Source: Bacillota bacterium
GTDB taxonomy: Bacteria; Bacillota_A; Clostridia; DSM-8532
NCBI GenBank assembly: GCA_023424865.1
Contig: JAFADM010000372.1
Location: 1-23,866, forward strand
Reading direction: 5' to 3'
DNA length: 23,866 bases
A program made the translations under genes and the position numbers. Positions 7,613 through 14,902 of this stretch are shown piece by piece. Under the pieces are notes generated by a model. It was not told the origin of the DNA, did no database searches, and worked only from the letters and a program-made list of their open reading frames with translations. Each line of letters opens with the position of its first letter. Position 1 is the stretch's first letter.

Positions 7613-8725
7613 ATGGCTGGTGTAAAGCTTAATAATGTTTTTAAAGTATACGCAGGTAACGTTACGGCAGTTAGTGATTTCAATATTGACATTGAAGACA
7701 AGGAATTTATTATTCTTGTTGGACCGTCCGGATGCGGAAAGACCACAACCCTCAGAATGATCGCAGGACTTGAAGAGATTTCTTCCGGAGAGCTGTACAT
7801 AGGGGACAAGCTCTGCAACGATGTTGCTCCTAAGGACAGAGACATCGCGATGGTGTTCCAGAACTACGCTCTTTATCCTCACATGTCCGTGTTTGATAAC
7901 ATGGCATTCGGTCTTAAGCTCAGAAAAGTTCCCAAGGATGAGATCAAGAGAAAGGTACATGAAGCTGCGAGAATTCTCAGCATCGAGCACCTGCTTGACA
8001 GAAAGCCGAAGGCTCTTTCCGGCGGTCAGAGACAGCGTGTTGCCTTAGGCCGTGCTATCGTGCGTGAACCCAAGGTGTTCCTCATGGACGAACCTCTCTC
8101 CAACCTGGACGCTAAACTCAGAGTTCAGATGAGAACGGAAATCAGCAAGCTGCATCAGAAGCTTGATACCACCTTTATCTATGTTACCCATGACCAGACC
8201 GAAGCTCTTACCATGGGTACCCGAATTGTTGTTATGAAGGACGGCTTTGTACAGCAAATCGACAATCCTCAGAGACTCTACGATGAGCCCGTCAATATCT
8301 TTGTTGCCGGCTTTATCGGAAGCCCTCAGATGAACTTCGGAAATGCTATTGTTGAAAAGCAGGGCTCCAACGTTGTTCTTGCTTTCGGAAACTACAAGCT
8401 CGCTCTTCCCGCTAACAAGGCTGCTGAGATTGAGAAGCAGGGTTATGTGGGCAAGGAAGTTGTCTTCGGTATTCGCCCTGAGGATATTCATGACGAGATT
8501 GATTCCGCAGAAAATAACGGAAGCGCTCCCATGAAGGCTAATGTTGAGGTAACTGAAAGACTCGGTTCCGAAACCTACCTGTATGTTATTATCAACGATA
8601 TTAACTTTACCGCTCGTGTCAGCCCTAAATCCAAGACACAGGCTGGTGAAGAAGTGGCTCTTGTATTCGATATGGCCCGCATTCATCTGTTTGATAAGGA
8701 AACAGAAAAGGCTATTATCCACTAA
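7613..8725 (+). CDS. msmX: MsmX/UgpC-type sugar ABC transporter ATPase, stand-alone
   Basis: The start is the ATG at 7613 with AGGAGG 8 nt upstream; an upstream in-frame ATG at 7595 has no such site. The 370-residue protein has Walker A GPSGCGKTT (37-45), Q-loop Q83, signature LSGGQ (135-139), Walker B FLMDE (156-160), D-loop SNLDA and H-loop H193, then the MalK-like OB/TOBE regulatory domain from about 235. Such ATPases hydrolyse ATP on the cytoplasmic side of CUT1 carbohydrate transporters. In Bacillus subtilis MsmX serves several transporters that lack their own ATPase. Here the gene is alone between a divergent argC and a strong terminator, while both CUT1 loci in the window lack an ATPase, so a multitask role is likely (inference). 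UgpC/MalK is the alternative name. No convincing promoter could be picked. Confidence 0.95.
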   Translation: MAGVKLNNVFKVYAGNVTAVSDFNIDIEDKEFIILVGPSGCGKTTTLRMIAGLEEISSGELYIGDKLCNDVAPKDRDIAMVFQNYALYPHMSVFDNMAFGLKLRKVPKDEIKRKVHEAARILSIEHLLDRKPKALSGGQRQRVALGRAIVREPKVFLMDEPLSNLDAKLRVQMRTEISKLHQKLDTTFIYVTHDQTEALTMGTRIVVMKDGFVQQIDNPQRLYDEPVNIFVAGFIGSPQMNFGNAIVEKQGSNVVLAFGNYKLALPANKAAEIEKQGYVGKEVVFGIRPEDIHDEIDSAENNGSAPMKANVEVTERLGSETYLYVIINDINFTARVSPKSKTQAGEEVALVFDMARIHLFDKETEKAIIH

Positions 8726-8770
8726 TCGTATACAGGTTGCCTACAAAAGTGAATAAATCAAACTGATAAT

Positions 8771-8827
8771 AAAACCGGCCAGGGTTTAGCGGAAATGTTT
8801 TCTGTTAAATCCCTTGCCGGTTTTTTA
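8771..8827 (+). terminator. Rho-independent terminator of the ATPase gene
   Basis: AAAACCGGC-AGGG-TTTA on the left (8771-8788) pairs with TAAATCCCTTGCCGGTTTT on the right with two small irregularities, and a GGAAA/TTTC mini-stem lies in the loop. It runs into TTTTTT at 8821-8826, about 45 nt after the stop codon. Confidence 0.85.
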
Positions 8828-8833
8828 TATTTA

Positions 8834-8935
8834 GGGGTTTACGGAGTTCTCCGAACATAAATACTTATATAAACCCCGGTACCTATTTGCGTAAGGCGGG
8901 GATATTTCCCAAATTTAAGTATTCCAAACCCCGGG
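8834..8935. other. Non-coding stretch with nested and competing inverted repeats
   Basis: This is part of the 370-nt gap 8726-9095, which has no gene. GGGGTTTA (8834-8841) pairs with TAAACCCC (8870-8877), enclosing a perfect CGGAG-TT-CTCCG hairpin (8842-8853). A second CGGGG (8897-8901) could instead pair with CCCCG at 8874-8878, and a second AAACCCCGGG (8925-8934) could compete for GGGGTTT. The two AAACCCCGG copies sit in imperfect direct repeats of about 28 nt. There is no U-tract and no known riboswitch signature. It may be a structured RNA or a relic. Confidence 0.4.
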
Positions 8936-9001
8936 TATATTCAAAATAGTTAGAAATCGCACTGTAAATGCGTGGGACCAACGCTGCAGCTAAGGTTACC
9001 G

Positions 9002-9029
9002 TTGATTTATGGCGCAGTTATTATATAAT
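9002..9029 (+). promoter_or_regulatory. Predicted sigma-A promoter for the P-loop gene / sigH
   Basis: TTGATT (9002-9007), a 16-nt spacer and a perfect TATAAT (9024-9029), about 65 nt before the TTG start at 9096. It would transcribe the P-loop/Asp23 gene and probably sigH, since there is no terminator between them. Confidence 0.65.
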
Positions 9030-9095
9030 TGAAACAGATGTTAAGATAAAACGGACCTACGGGATCAGGCAGTTAGGATGGCTGGAGGATGAAAT

Positions 9096-9929
9096 TTGCA
9101 CACAGTAGGATTTATCGGACAAAGCGGTACGGGAAAAAGCCACAGAGCGCTGTGGGTTGCAAGGGAAAACGGTCTGGATTATATTATTGATGATGGACTT
9201 CTTATTCATGAAAATAATATTGTAGCAGGAAAATCGGCCAAGAAGGCGCCTTCAAAAATAAGCTCCGTAAAAATTGCTCTTTTTAGCGAGGCAGAGCATC
9301 GGAAACAGGTTGTTGATGCCATAAAACGCAATAAACCTCAGGGTATTTTAATCCTTGGGACCTCCGACGGCATGGTGGATAAAATTGCGGATATTCTGGA
9401 AATCGGCCCCATAGAAAGGCGCATTCGCATTGAGGATGTTGCCAGTCCCTATGAAATTGAGCAGGCGCGAAGTACCCGGATTAAGCAGGGAAAGCATGTT
9501 ATCCCTGTACCGGCTATCCAACTGAAAAAACAGTTTTCAGGTTATTTTTTGGATCCTCTCCAGCTTTTCAGGCGTAAGGGGAAGGGTGAATACCAAAATA
9601 TAGGCGAGAAATCGGTGGTTCGGCCTACCTTCAGTTATTTTGGCAGCTATACCATATCAGACTATGCCATCTATCAGGTGGTAAATCATATTATAAGTCA
9701 AATGCCTGAAATGGAGCGTATTACAAGATTTCGCACAAGTAACGGTGCAGAAGGCCTCTTTATTGATATGGACGTGACCATGGTGTTTGGCTATCCAATC
9801 ATAGAGGCTGCAAAAACAGCACAAAGTACCATCCGTACAGAACTGGACCGCTTTGCGGGTTTTAATGTAAGCAAGCTTATCCTTCATGTAAAAACGCTGG
9901 TGCTTGCCAAATCCGGTCAAAGTGAGTGA
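9096..9929 (+). CDS. P-loop ATPase fused to an Asp23/Gls24-like C-terminal domain
   Basis: The start is TTG at 9096 with GGAGG 7 nt upstream; an in-frame TGA at 9090-9092 rules out anything earlier, and the Walker A begins at residue 8. The 277-residue product has GQSGTGKS (8-15), an acidic IIDDG (30-34) that may be the Walker B, and ILILGTSDGM (84-93). A linker follows, and residues about 183-270 (YTISDYAIYQVVNHII to KLILHVKTLVL) have the pattern of the alkaline-shock Asp23/Gls24 fold. No signal peptide or TM segment is seen. I recognise this architecture as a recurring uncharacterised clostridial protein; its reaction is unknown. The Asp23 domain suggests a link to the cell envelope or stress. 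It lies 52 nt upstream of sigH in the same direction, so the two are probably co-transcribed and it may act in the transition to stationary phase or sporulation. Confidence 0.7.
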   Translation: MHTVGFIGQSGTGKSHRALWVARENGLDYIIDDGLLIHENNIVAGKSAKKAPSKISSVKIALFSEAEHRKQVVDAIKRNKPQGILILGTSDGMVDKIADILEIGPIERRIRIEDVASPYEIEQARSTRIKQGKHVIPVPAIQLKKQFSGYFLDPLQLFRRKGKGEYQNIGEKSVVRPTFSYFGSYTISDYAIYQVVNHIISQMPEMERITRFRTSNGAEGLFIDMDVTMVFGYPIIEAAKTAQSTIRTELDRFAGFNVSKLILHVKTLVLAKSGQSE

Positions 9930-9981
9930 TAAATACTAAAGGTGTCCACTGGGATACTTGCAGAAAACGGAGGTTAAACCT

Positions 9982-10635
9982 GTGATACACACGAATGATT
10001 TCAGAGATGGGGAGTTTGTCAATCTGGAGGATGAAGAGGTCATTCGGCATGTTCGGGGCGGCAATCACAGAGGAATGGAATACCTTATAGAAAAGTACAA
10101 GCCTCTGGTCCGCGGAAAGGCCCGATCCTACTTCCTTGTGGGAGCAGACAGGGAGGATATCGTTCAGGAGGGTATGATTGGTCTTTTTAAGGCTATCAGG
10201 GATTATAAGGATGATCGAAGCATACCCTTCAGGAATTTTGCCGAAATGTGCATTACACGTCAGATTATTACTGCGGTGAAAACGGCAACCCGACAAAAGC
10301 ACATCCCCCTTAATTCCTATGTTTCTCTCAATAAGCGCATTTACGACGACGATTCGGACAAAGCGCTTTCCGAAGTTTTGCAGGAGGGAACGGTGGGGAG
10401 CCCCGAGGATCTGTTTATAATTAAGGAAGACTACGGACTTATCGAAAGCAGGATGCAGGAGGTGCTGAGTCCCTTTGAAAAACAGGTTTTGTATAAATAC
10501 CTTTGCGGCATTGCCTATCAGGATATTGCAAGGCAGCTGAGCAAGCCTGTTAAATCGGTGGACAATGCGCTTCAACGGCTTAAAAAGAAAATTGAAAAAA
10601 GTGTGTTGGGTGCACGAGAAAGAGAAGCCCAATAA
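9982..10635 (+). CDS. sigH: RNA polymerase sigma-H factor
   Basis: The start is GTG at 9982, with GGAGG 8 nt upstream; the longer frame from TTG at 9958 has no ribosome site. The 217 residues match SigH in length and, across most of the protein, closely resemble Bacillus SigH as I remember it: KARSYF, ADREDIVQEGMIGL (region 2), then CITRQIITA, TATRQKHIPLNSYVSL, and KSVDNALQRLKKK in region 4. Sigma-H directs transition-state and early sporulation genes, which supports a spore-forming host. In many Firmicutes sigH sits near rlmB, secE and nusG; here it follows the P-loop/Asp23 gene and precedes a non-coding region and a hemerythrin gene, so the gene order is unusual. The identity is very confident. 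Confidence 0.97.
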   Translation: MIHTNDFRDGEFVNLEDEEVIRHVRGGNHRGMEYLIEKYKPLVRGKARSYFLVGADREDIVQEGMIGLFKAIRDYKDDRSIPFRNFAEMCITRQIITAVKTATRQKHIPLNSYVSLNKRIYDDDSDKALSEVLQEGTVGSPEDLFIIKEDYGLIESRMQEVLSPFEKQVLYKYLCGIAYQDIARQLSKPVKSVDNALQRLKKKIEKSVLGAREREAQ

Positions 10636-10697
10636 AGTTGGCGTTTAAAGGAAGTTCTGCCTGGAATATACTTATAAAACCTCTATACAAAACAAGT

Positions 10698-10718
10698 GCC
10701 TGTTGTTAAACAACAGGC
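10698..10718. other. Inverted repeat downstream of sigH
   Basis: GCCTGTTGTT and AACAACAGGC form a perfect 10-bp inverted repeat around one base (a usable hairpin has 8 bp and a 5-nt loop). No U-tract follows on the plus strand, so it is only a weak terminator candidate for sigH. It may instead be a protein site or part of the leader of the minigene at 10754. Confidence 0.5.
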
Positions 10719-10753
10719 GAATTGAAAAAATGTGCTAAAAAGGAGGTAAAAGT

Positions 10754-10780
10754 ATGTTAAGGTATCAGTGTCGTTTTTAA
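10754..10780 (+). CDS. Candidate 8-codon minigene / leader peptide (MLRYQCRF)
   Basis: ATG at 10754 has a perfect GGAGG at 10742-10746, 7 nt away, inside AAAAAGGAGG. It encodes only eight residues before TAA. The ribosome site is as good as that of any real gene in the window, yet nothing longer is open in this frame. It could be a leader peptide, the start of a decayed gene, or a chance site. There is no run of a single amino acid of the classic attenuator kind. It lies about 120 nt after sigH and 118 nt before the hemerythrin gene. Confidence 0.3.
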   Translation: MLRYQCRF

Positions 10781-10792
10781 TTATATAAGAAT

Positions 10793-10801
10793 TTTGTCGA
10801 A
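10793..10801 (+). promoter_or_regulatory. Spo0A-box match
   Basis: TTTGTCGAA is an exact match to the classical 0A box core (TGTCGAA). It lies in the AT-rich gap between sigH and the hemerythrin gene, about 100 nt before the latter's start. A weak promoter, TTGATC (10826-10831) - 17 nt - TTATAT (10849-10854), follows it, so phosphorylated Spo0A could control the hemerythrin gene. A 7-bp core can occur by chance. Confidence 0.4.
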
Positions 10802-10897
10802 AAAGCAAGAATGTTTTTAGTAATTTTGATCGATATAGTTATTGAAATTTATATAAAAATTTAGGCGATTTTAATGATTTTTTTGTGGGGTGGATGA

Positions 10898-11320
10898 ATG
10901 ATTAAATGGAGAAACGATTACAGCTGTTTTGACAGAACCATTGATGATCAGCATTTAAAAATTTTTGAGATGATTAATCAAATGCTCGCCATTGTGGATT
11001 TAGATGACGGTTTTGACCATTACGACGAAATACTGGGGCTTTTGGAAGAAGTGAAGAACTATACGGTATACCATTTTTCTCATGAAGAAAAGCTCTTCGA
11101 GCAGGAGGGATATGATTCTTTCAGCACCAAGCTCCATGTTCTTGAGCATAAGTCTTTTATTAAAAAGGTCTCAGAAATCGCTATTGATGAGATTGACGAG
11201 GATCAGACCATGGCTGTTCGCAAGGTGCTGGACTTTCTTTGTACCTGGCTGGAACAGCATATTCTGGACACCGACAGGAAGTTTGGGCAATTTTTAAAGG
11301 ATAAGTCCCTTGCTGTTTAA
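10898..11320 (+). CDS. Bacteriohemerythrin
   Basis: The 140-residue four-helix-bundle protein binds O2 at a non-heme di-iron centre. All seven iron ligands can be placed: H19, H59, E63 (HFSHEE), H80, H84 (HVLEH), H121 and D126 (HILDTD), so it should be functional. It is a single-domain cytoplasmic form with no signal peptide or fused signalling domain. In anaerobes such proteins are thought to sense, buffer or deliver oxygen. The ATG at 10898 has GGGGTGG about 5 nt upstream. It stands alone: an AT-rich region with a 0A-box match lies before it, and an extended -10 promoter for zapA follows within 30 nt of its stop. Confidence 0.95.
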   Translation: MIKWRNDYSCFDRTIDDQHLKIFEMINQMLAIVDLDDGFDHYDEILGLLEEVKNYTVYHFSHEEKLFEQEGYDSFSTKLHVLEHKSFIKKVSEIAIDEIDEDQTMAVRKVLDFLCTWLEQHILDTDRKFGQFLKDKSLAV

Positions 11321-11345
11321 AAATCTGAAAGCAAGAAAGAATTTA

Positions 11346-11354
11346 TGGTATAAT
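11346..11354 (+). promoter_or_regulatory. Extended -10 promoter for the zapA cluster
   Basis: TGGTATAAT (TGn plus a perfect TATAAT at 11349-11354) lies about 66 nt before zapA. The -35 is poor, as is common for extended -10 promoters. It should drive zapA and the genes behind it, which are tightly packed up to dut. Confidence 0.6.
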
Positions 11355-11420
11355 AGGGAAAGGCATGGGCGGACAGGCATCGCCTGCATCAAAAGATAAA
11401 ACCACTGGAGCTGGTAGCAA

Positions 11421-11885
11421 ATGCAGAATAAGAATAAAGTTAATATAAAAATTGCGGGAAGCGACTATTCACTTTGCGGTGAGGATTCCCCGGAGTATAT
11501 GCAGAAATTGGCAGTTTTTGTCGATAAAAGAATCCAGGAAATGATGAAAAGAACGCCGCTGCTCAGTGTTTCCATGGCCTCTGTCCTAGTATCCCTTAAC
11601 TTTGCCGATGAATTATTTAAGATGAGGGAAGCTCTTGTCAGGTTGGATGAGGAAAAAAATCGTCTTTCCACAGGCCGGGAGAATCTTGAAAAGGATATAA
11701 AAGCACTTACAGAAGAGGTTCACTATTTAAGTGAGCTTAACAATGTTCTTCTTGATGAATTGTCTGGTAATAAAACAAAGCCGCAAGATGGGGCGGCACC
11801 GTCTCCTCCGGAACAAACCGGGGAGGAGGGGTTGCATTCGGAGTCTGCTTCCGAAAAGTCGGATCAGCAAACGGAGGGTAAGTAA
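11421..11885 (+). CDS. zapA: Cell division protein ZapA
   Basis: The 154-residue protein has the ZapA N-terminal domain (KVNIKIAGSDYSL at residues 5-17, EYMQKLAVFVDKRIQEM at 25-41) followed by a long amphipathic coiled coil (about 65-112). ZapA binds and bundles FtsZ at the division site. The last 40 residues are a Pro/Glu/Ser-rich, probably disordered tail that makes the protein longer than minimal ZapA. GGAG lies 10 nt upstream of the ATG. Its TAA overlaps the next ATG (TAATG), so the two are translationally coupled. The zapA, membrane protein, U32 order fits clostridial gene neighbourhoods I recognise. Confidence is high for the family. Confidence 0.92.
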   Translation: MQNKNKVNIKIAGSDYSLCGEDSPEYMQKLAVFVDKRIQEMMKRTPLLSVSMASVLVSLNFADELFKMREALVRLDEEKNRLSTGRENLEKDIKALTEEVHYLSELNNVLLDELSGNKTKPQDGAAPSPPEQTGEEGLHSESASEKSDQQTEGK

Positions 11886-12424
11886 TGTTTGATGAAATGA
11901 TTTCCTGGGGAGAACTGATTACGCTGGTAGGATTTTTACTGGGAACAGGTGTTGCCATTGTATTAATCCTTGCTCTGGTTCAGCTCGTACGCGTTTTAAA
12001 GAATGTTAACGAAATACTCACAAAGAATAAAGAGAATATAGCCAAGTCCGTGGCTAAGCTGCCTGAAATTACGGAAAACGCCGCTCATGTGACTACTGTG
12101 CTAAAGAAAAACATGGACGGAATCGATAAGGTAGTCGAGGACGTGGGCAAAATTTCAGGTACTGTGAAAAAAGGTGTAGAAACCATACAGAATGACATTG
12201 TGTTAAAGGCCAAATCCATACTTGAAATAGTCGAGATGATAAAGAGCCTCTTTCAGAAAAAGAAGGATGCCCCCCCAAAAAAGAAGCAGGGTACGGTATA
12301 CCGCTACAAATATAAGCTTGGTCAGGACAAGCCTGATGAGGTGGAGGTAACTACGGGAGAAAAGGCGGATACAGCCCCTTATCCCAATTACAAGAAGATG
12401 GATAGCCCGGAGGAAGGCACATAA
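11885..12424 (+). CDS. Single-pass membrane protein with DUF948-like helical region
   Basis: A 179-residue protein with one TM helix near the N-terminus (about 11-35), then a long amphipathic helical stretch (VNEILTKNKENIAKSVAKL through VETIQNDIVLKAKS, about 40-115) with the look of DUF948-type proteins. A charged Lys/Pro-rich tail ends in a Tyr-containing segment. By topology the helical part is probably cytoplasmic, with a basic residue following the TM. The function is unknown; its overlap with zapA by one base and place before the U32 gene suggest a role near the divisome or envelope. It could also be a scaffold for the neighbouring proteins. No catalytic motif is present. Confidence 0.6.
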   Translation: MFDEMISWGELITLVGFLLGTGVAIVLILALVQLVRVLKNVNEILTKNKENIAKSVAKLPEITENAAHVTTVLKKNMDGIDKVVEDVGKISGTVKKGVETIQNDIVLKAKSILEIVEMIKSLFQKKKDAPPKKKQGTVYRYKYKLGQDKPDEVEVTTGEKADTAPYPNYKKMDSPEEGT

Positions 12425-12428
12425 AAGC

Positions 12429-14900
12429 ATGAGTATAAAAGCAAAGATGGAGCTGCTTGCGCCTGCAGGCAGCTTTGAAGCTCTAAAAGCGGCGGTTGCC
12501 AATGGCGCGGATGCGGTGTATTTTGGCGGCGGCCGCTTTAATGCACGAAAAAATGCAGAAAATTTTGAAGGTGAAACCCTGGCCTCGGCCATAGATTATG
12601 TCCGCGAGCGAGGGGTTAAAGCGTATATAACCTTAAACACTCTCTTGAAGGATACGGAGCTGGAGGAAGCTCTTGAGCTGGCCTCCTTTATATGGAAAGA
12701 GGGCGCCCATGGCGTGATTGTTCAGGATATGGGCTTATTAAAGCGTATCCGCGAAGCGCTTCCGGACCTGAACCTTCATGCCAGCACCCAGATGACGGTA
12801 ATGGACAGAAGTGGCGTGGACGCTCTTGGAAGCCTGGGTGTCAAGCGGGTCGTTCTGGCCAGGGAGCTTTCCCTGGAGGCCGTTTCGGCAATCGGCAGGA
12901 ATAACCCCGTGGAGCTGGAGGTTTTCGTCCACGGAGCGTTATGTGTCTGCTATTCGGGGCAGTGTCTTTTAAGCAGCGCAATAGGCGCAAGAAGCGGCAA
13001 CCGCGGCCTGTGCGCCCAGCCCTGCCGTCTGCCCTGGCGGGTGGGAAATGCTAAGGGGGAGCTTTTGCCCCCTGCATACCGCTTAAGTCCGAGGGATATG
13101 ATGGGACTTGATCATTTGCCCGGGCTTAGGGCTGCGGGTGTAACTTCCCTAAAAATTGAAGGCCGGATGAAGTCTCCCGAGTATGTGGCGGCTGTGACCG
13201 GTGTATACAGAAAATATCTGAACCTTTTGGAGGAAAAAGGCGAGGCAGGCTATCGAATTTATCCCGATGACAGGGAACGGCTTCTCCAGATTTTCAACAG
13301 GGGAGGCTTTACCGCTTCCTACCTGGAAGGCAGCAGGGACTGGAGCCGTCTTATTTACCCCCGGCATCCTAAAAACAGAGGTGTTCCACTGGGGACAGTA
13401 GAGGCTGTAAGAGAAGATGAGGCTTACGGCGAAACCCTGAAAATTAAACTGGAGAAAGCACTTAACCGGGGTGACGGTATTGAGGTAGAACTGCCGGGCG
13501 GGGAGCAGGGGGTGGCCAGCGCTCTTATTACCTCTATCCTTATAAATGGAGGTCATGTAGCCCAGGCTCCGGCCGGAGCTTCCCCCTGGGTAGGAGCTGT
13601 AAGAACCCCCTGTCCTGTCGGCGCCAAGGTTTGGCGTACCTCCTCCGTTAAGCTTTTGGAAAGCTTGAGAGAAACCTATGAGCGGGGTGAGAAGAGACGG
13701 ATTCCTGTAAAAATGGACTTTACAATGGCTGTAAATAAACCTGCCATCCTCACCATTAGGGATGATGACGGTCACAGGGTACAGGCCCAATCCGCCCAAA
13801 TCGCGGAAAAGGCTCAGGTCCGTCCCCTTTCGGAAAAAAGAGTTGAGGAACAGCTTAAAAAAACCCAGGACACCCCTTACGAAGCCGCAGGGGTGAGTAT
13901 AAGCCTGGATGGGGACAGCACCCTTCCCGTATCGGCTATTAACGCTCTAAGAAGGGAAGCGCTGGAGCTTCTCAAAGCAGCACGCCTGGCAAAGGCCAGG
14001 CTCCCTGTTCCAACATTTACGAAGGCACGACAAGCTGGAGGTTATGGCGTTAATACGGTTGAACAGCCCCAGCTAAGTCTTTTTTATGAATTTTATCCCC
14101 GTATTCCTGCCGCGCTTCCGGAAAATGTGGGCAGGGTCTATGTGCCGGTTTCCACTTTGGATCAGATGAAGGCTTTAAACGAAGTTTTTAGCGGAGAAAT
14201 CTTTATTCATACGCCGCCGGTTCTGTCTGCGGAGGGGCTGGAAAGACTAACAAACCAAATCCTTGAGCAGGAAGGTCTCCTAACAGGAATTTCATCCTCA
14301 AATATCGGAACCTTATCCTATTTAAGGAAAAGGTTCCCCAACCTTAAACACCACGGTGAAAGAGGGCTTCATGCCATGAACGCCCAGGCCGCCGCTTTTT
14401 TAAAGGATATGGGCGCTCAATCTCTAACTTTATCTCCGGAGCTTAATAGCGGGGAGGTTGCGGCTTTCCAGAAAAAGCTTCTTCCCCTTGAAGGCGAGGT
14501 TTACGGAAGGCTGCCCTTAATGACAATGGCCTCCTGTCCGGCAGGAGCCGATAAAGCCTGCTCAGGAAAGTGTGGGGTTTGTTCTAAACGAGAGGGAATC
14601 CTGGAGGATCGAAAAGGAGCCAGGTTCATTTATACCCGCAGCGGCGAGCCTGCTGTTACCCGCTTGTACAATCATCTTCCTGTGCTCATGGATGATGGGC
14701 ACCTTTTAAGAACCTTAGGCCTTCGCTGGCTCCGTCTCCTTTTTACCCTGGAAGAGCCGGAAATGGAAGGCGCGCTTATCCGTTATTATTCAGCTTTATT
14801 GAAGGACGAAGAAAAAAGCTTGAATGACAGGGACAAAGACCTTATCCGGGAGCTGAAAGCCTCGGGAATTACAAAATTACATTGGTTCAGAGGAGTATAA
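12429..14900 (+). CDS. Peptidase U32 family protein with DUF3656-like region (RlhA/TrhP relatives)
   Basis: An 823-residue protein. The N-terminal U32 domain starts ELLAPAGSFEALKAAVANGADAVYFGG and carries the family signature EVFVHGALCVCYSGQCLLS (from residue 164), with cysteines at 172, 174, 179, 195 and 199. Despite the name, studied relatives are RNA-modifying: RlhA hydroxylates 23S rRNA C2501 and TrhP modifies tRNA wobble uridine; the cysteines probably hold an iron-sulfur cluster. The length and the middle region (about 380-500) fit the long form with DUF3656. A second Cys cluster, CPAGADKACSGKCGVC, lies near residue 700, so the C-terminal third is a second U32-like half. The start at 12429 has AGGAAGG about 11 nt upstream; ATG at 12447 is an alternative. 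It lies 4 nt after the membrane protein gene. Whether the substrate is rRNA, tRNA or something else is not known. Confidence 0.95.
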   Translation: MSIKAKMELLAPAGSFEALKAAVANGADAVYFGGGRFNARKNAENFEGETLASAIDYVRERGVKAYITLNTLLKDTELEEALELASFIWKEGAHGVIVQDMGLLKRIREALPDLNLHASTQMTVMDRSGVDALGSLGVKRVVLARELSLEAVSAIGRNNPVELEVFVHGALCVCYSGQCLLSSAIGARSGNRGLCAQPCRLPWRVGNAKGELLPPAYRLSPRDMMGLDHLPGLRAAGVTSLKIEGRMKSPEYVAAVTGVYRKYLNLLEEKGEAGYRIYPDDRERLLQIFNRGGFTASYLEGSRDWSRLIYPRHPKNRGVPLGTVEAVREDEAYGETLKIKLEKALNRGDGIEVELPGGEQGVASALITSILINGGHVAQAPAGASPWVGAVRTPCPVGAKVWRTSSVKLLESLRETYERGEKRRIPVKMDFTMAVNKPAILTIRDDDGHRVQAQSAQIAEKAQVRPLSEKRVEEQLKKTQDTPYEAAGVSISLDGDSTLPVSAINALRREALELLKAARLAKARLPVPTFTKARQAGGYGVNTVEQPQLSLFYEFYPRIPAALPENVGRVYVPVSTLDQMKALNEVFSGEIFIHTPPVLSAEGLERLTNQILEQEGLLTGISSSNIGTLSYLRKRFPNLKHHGERGLHAMNAQAAAFLKDMGAQSLTLSPELNSGEVAAFQKKLLPLEGEVYGRLPLMTMASCPAGADKACSGKCGVCSKREGILEDRKGARFIYTRSGEPAVTRLYNHLPVLMDDGHLLRTLGLRWLRLLFTLEEPEMEGALIRYYSALLKDEEKSLNDRDKDLIRELKASGITKLHWFRGV

Positions 14901-14902
14901 CT

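Noticed and set aside
8045..8722. Long open frame on the minus strand opposite the ATPase gene
   Set aside because: It is antisense to a certain ABC ATPase, has no recognisable family features, and reflects the codon bias of the real gene. The same holds for antisense frames at 5579-6100, 9877-10632 and 20779-21477.
9958..9981. TTG 9958 as the sigH start
   Set aside because: GTG 9982 has a GGAGG 8 nt upstream, and that site lies inside the longer reading.
10698..10718. Rho-independent terminator for sigH
   Set aside because: The inverted repeat is perfect but is followed by GAATTGAAAAAA, not a U-tract, on the coding strand.
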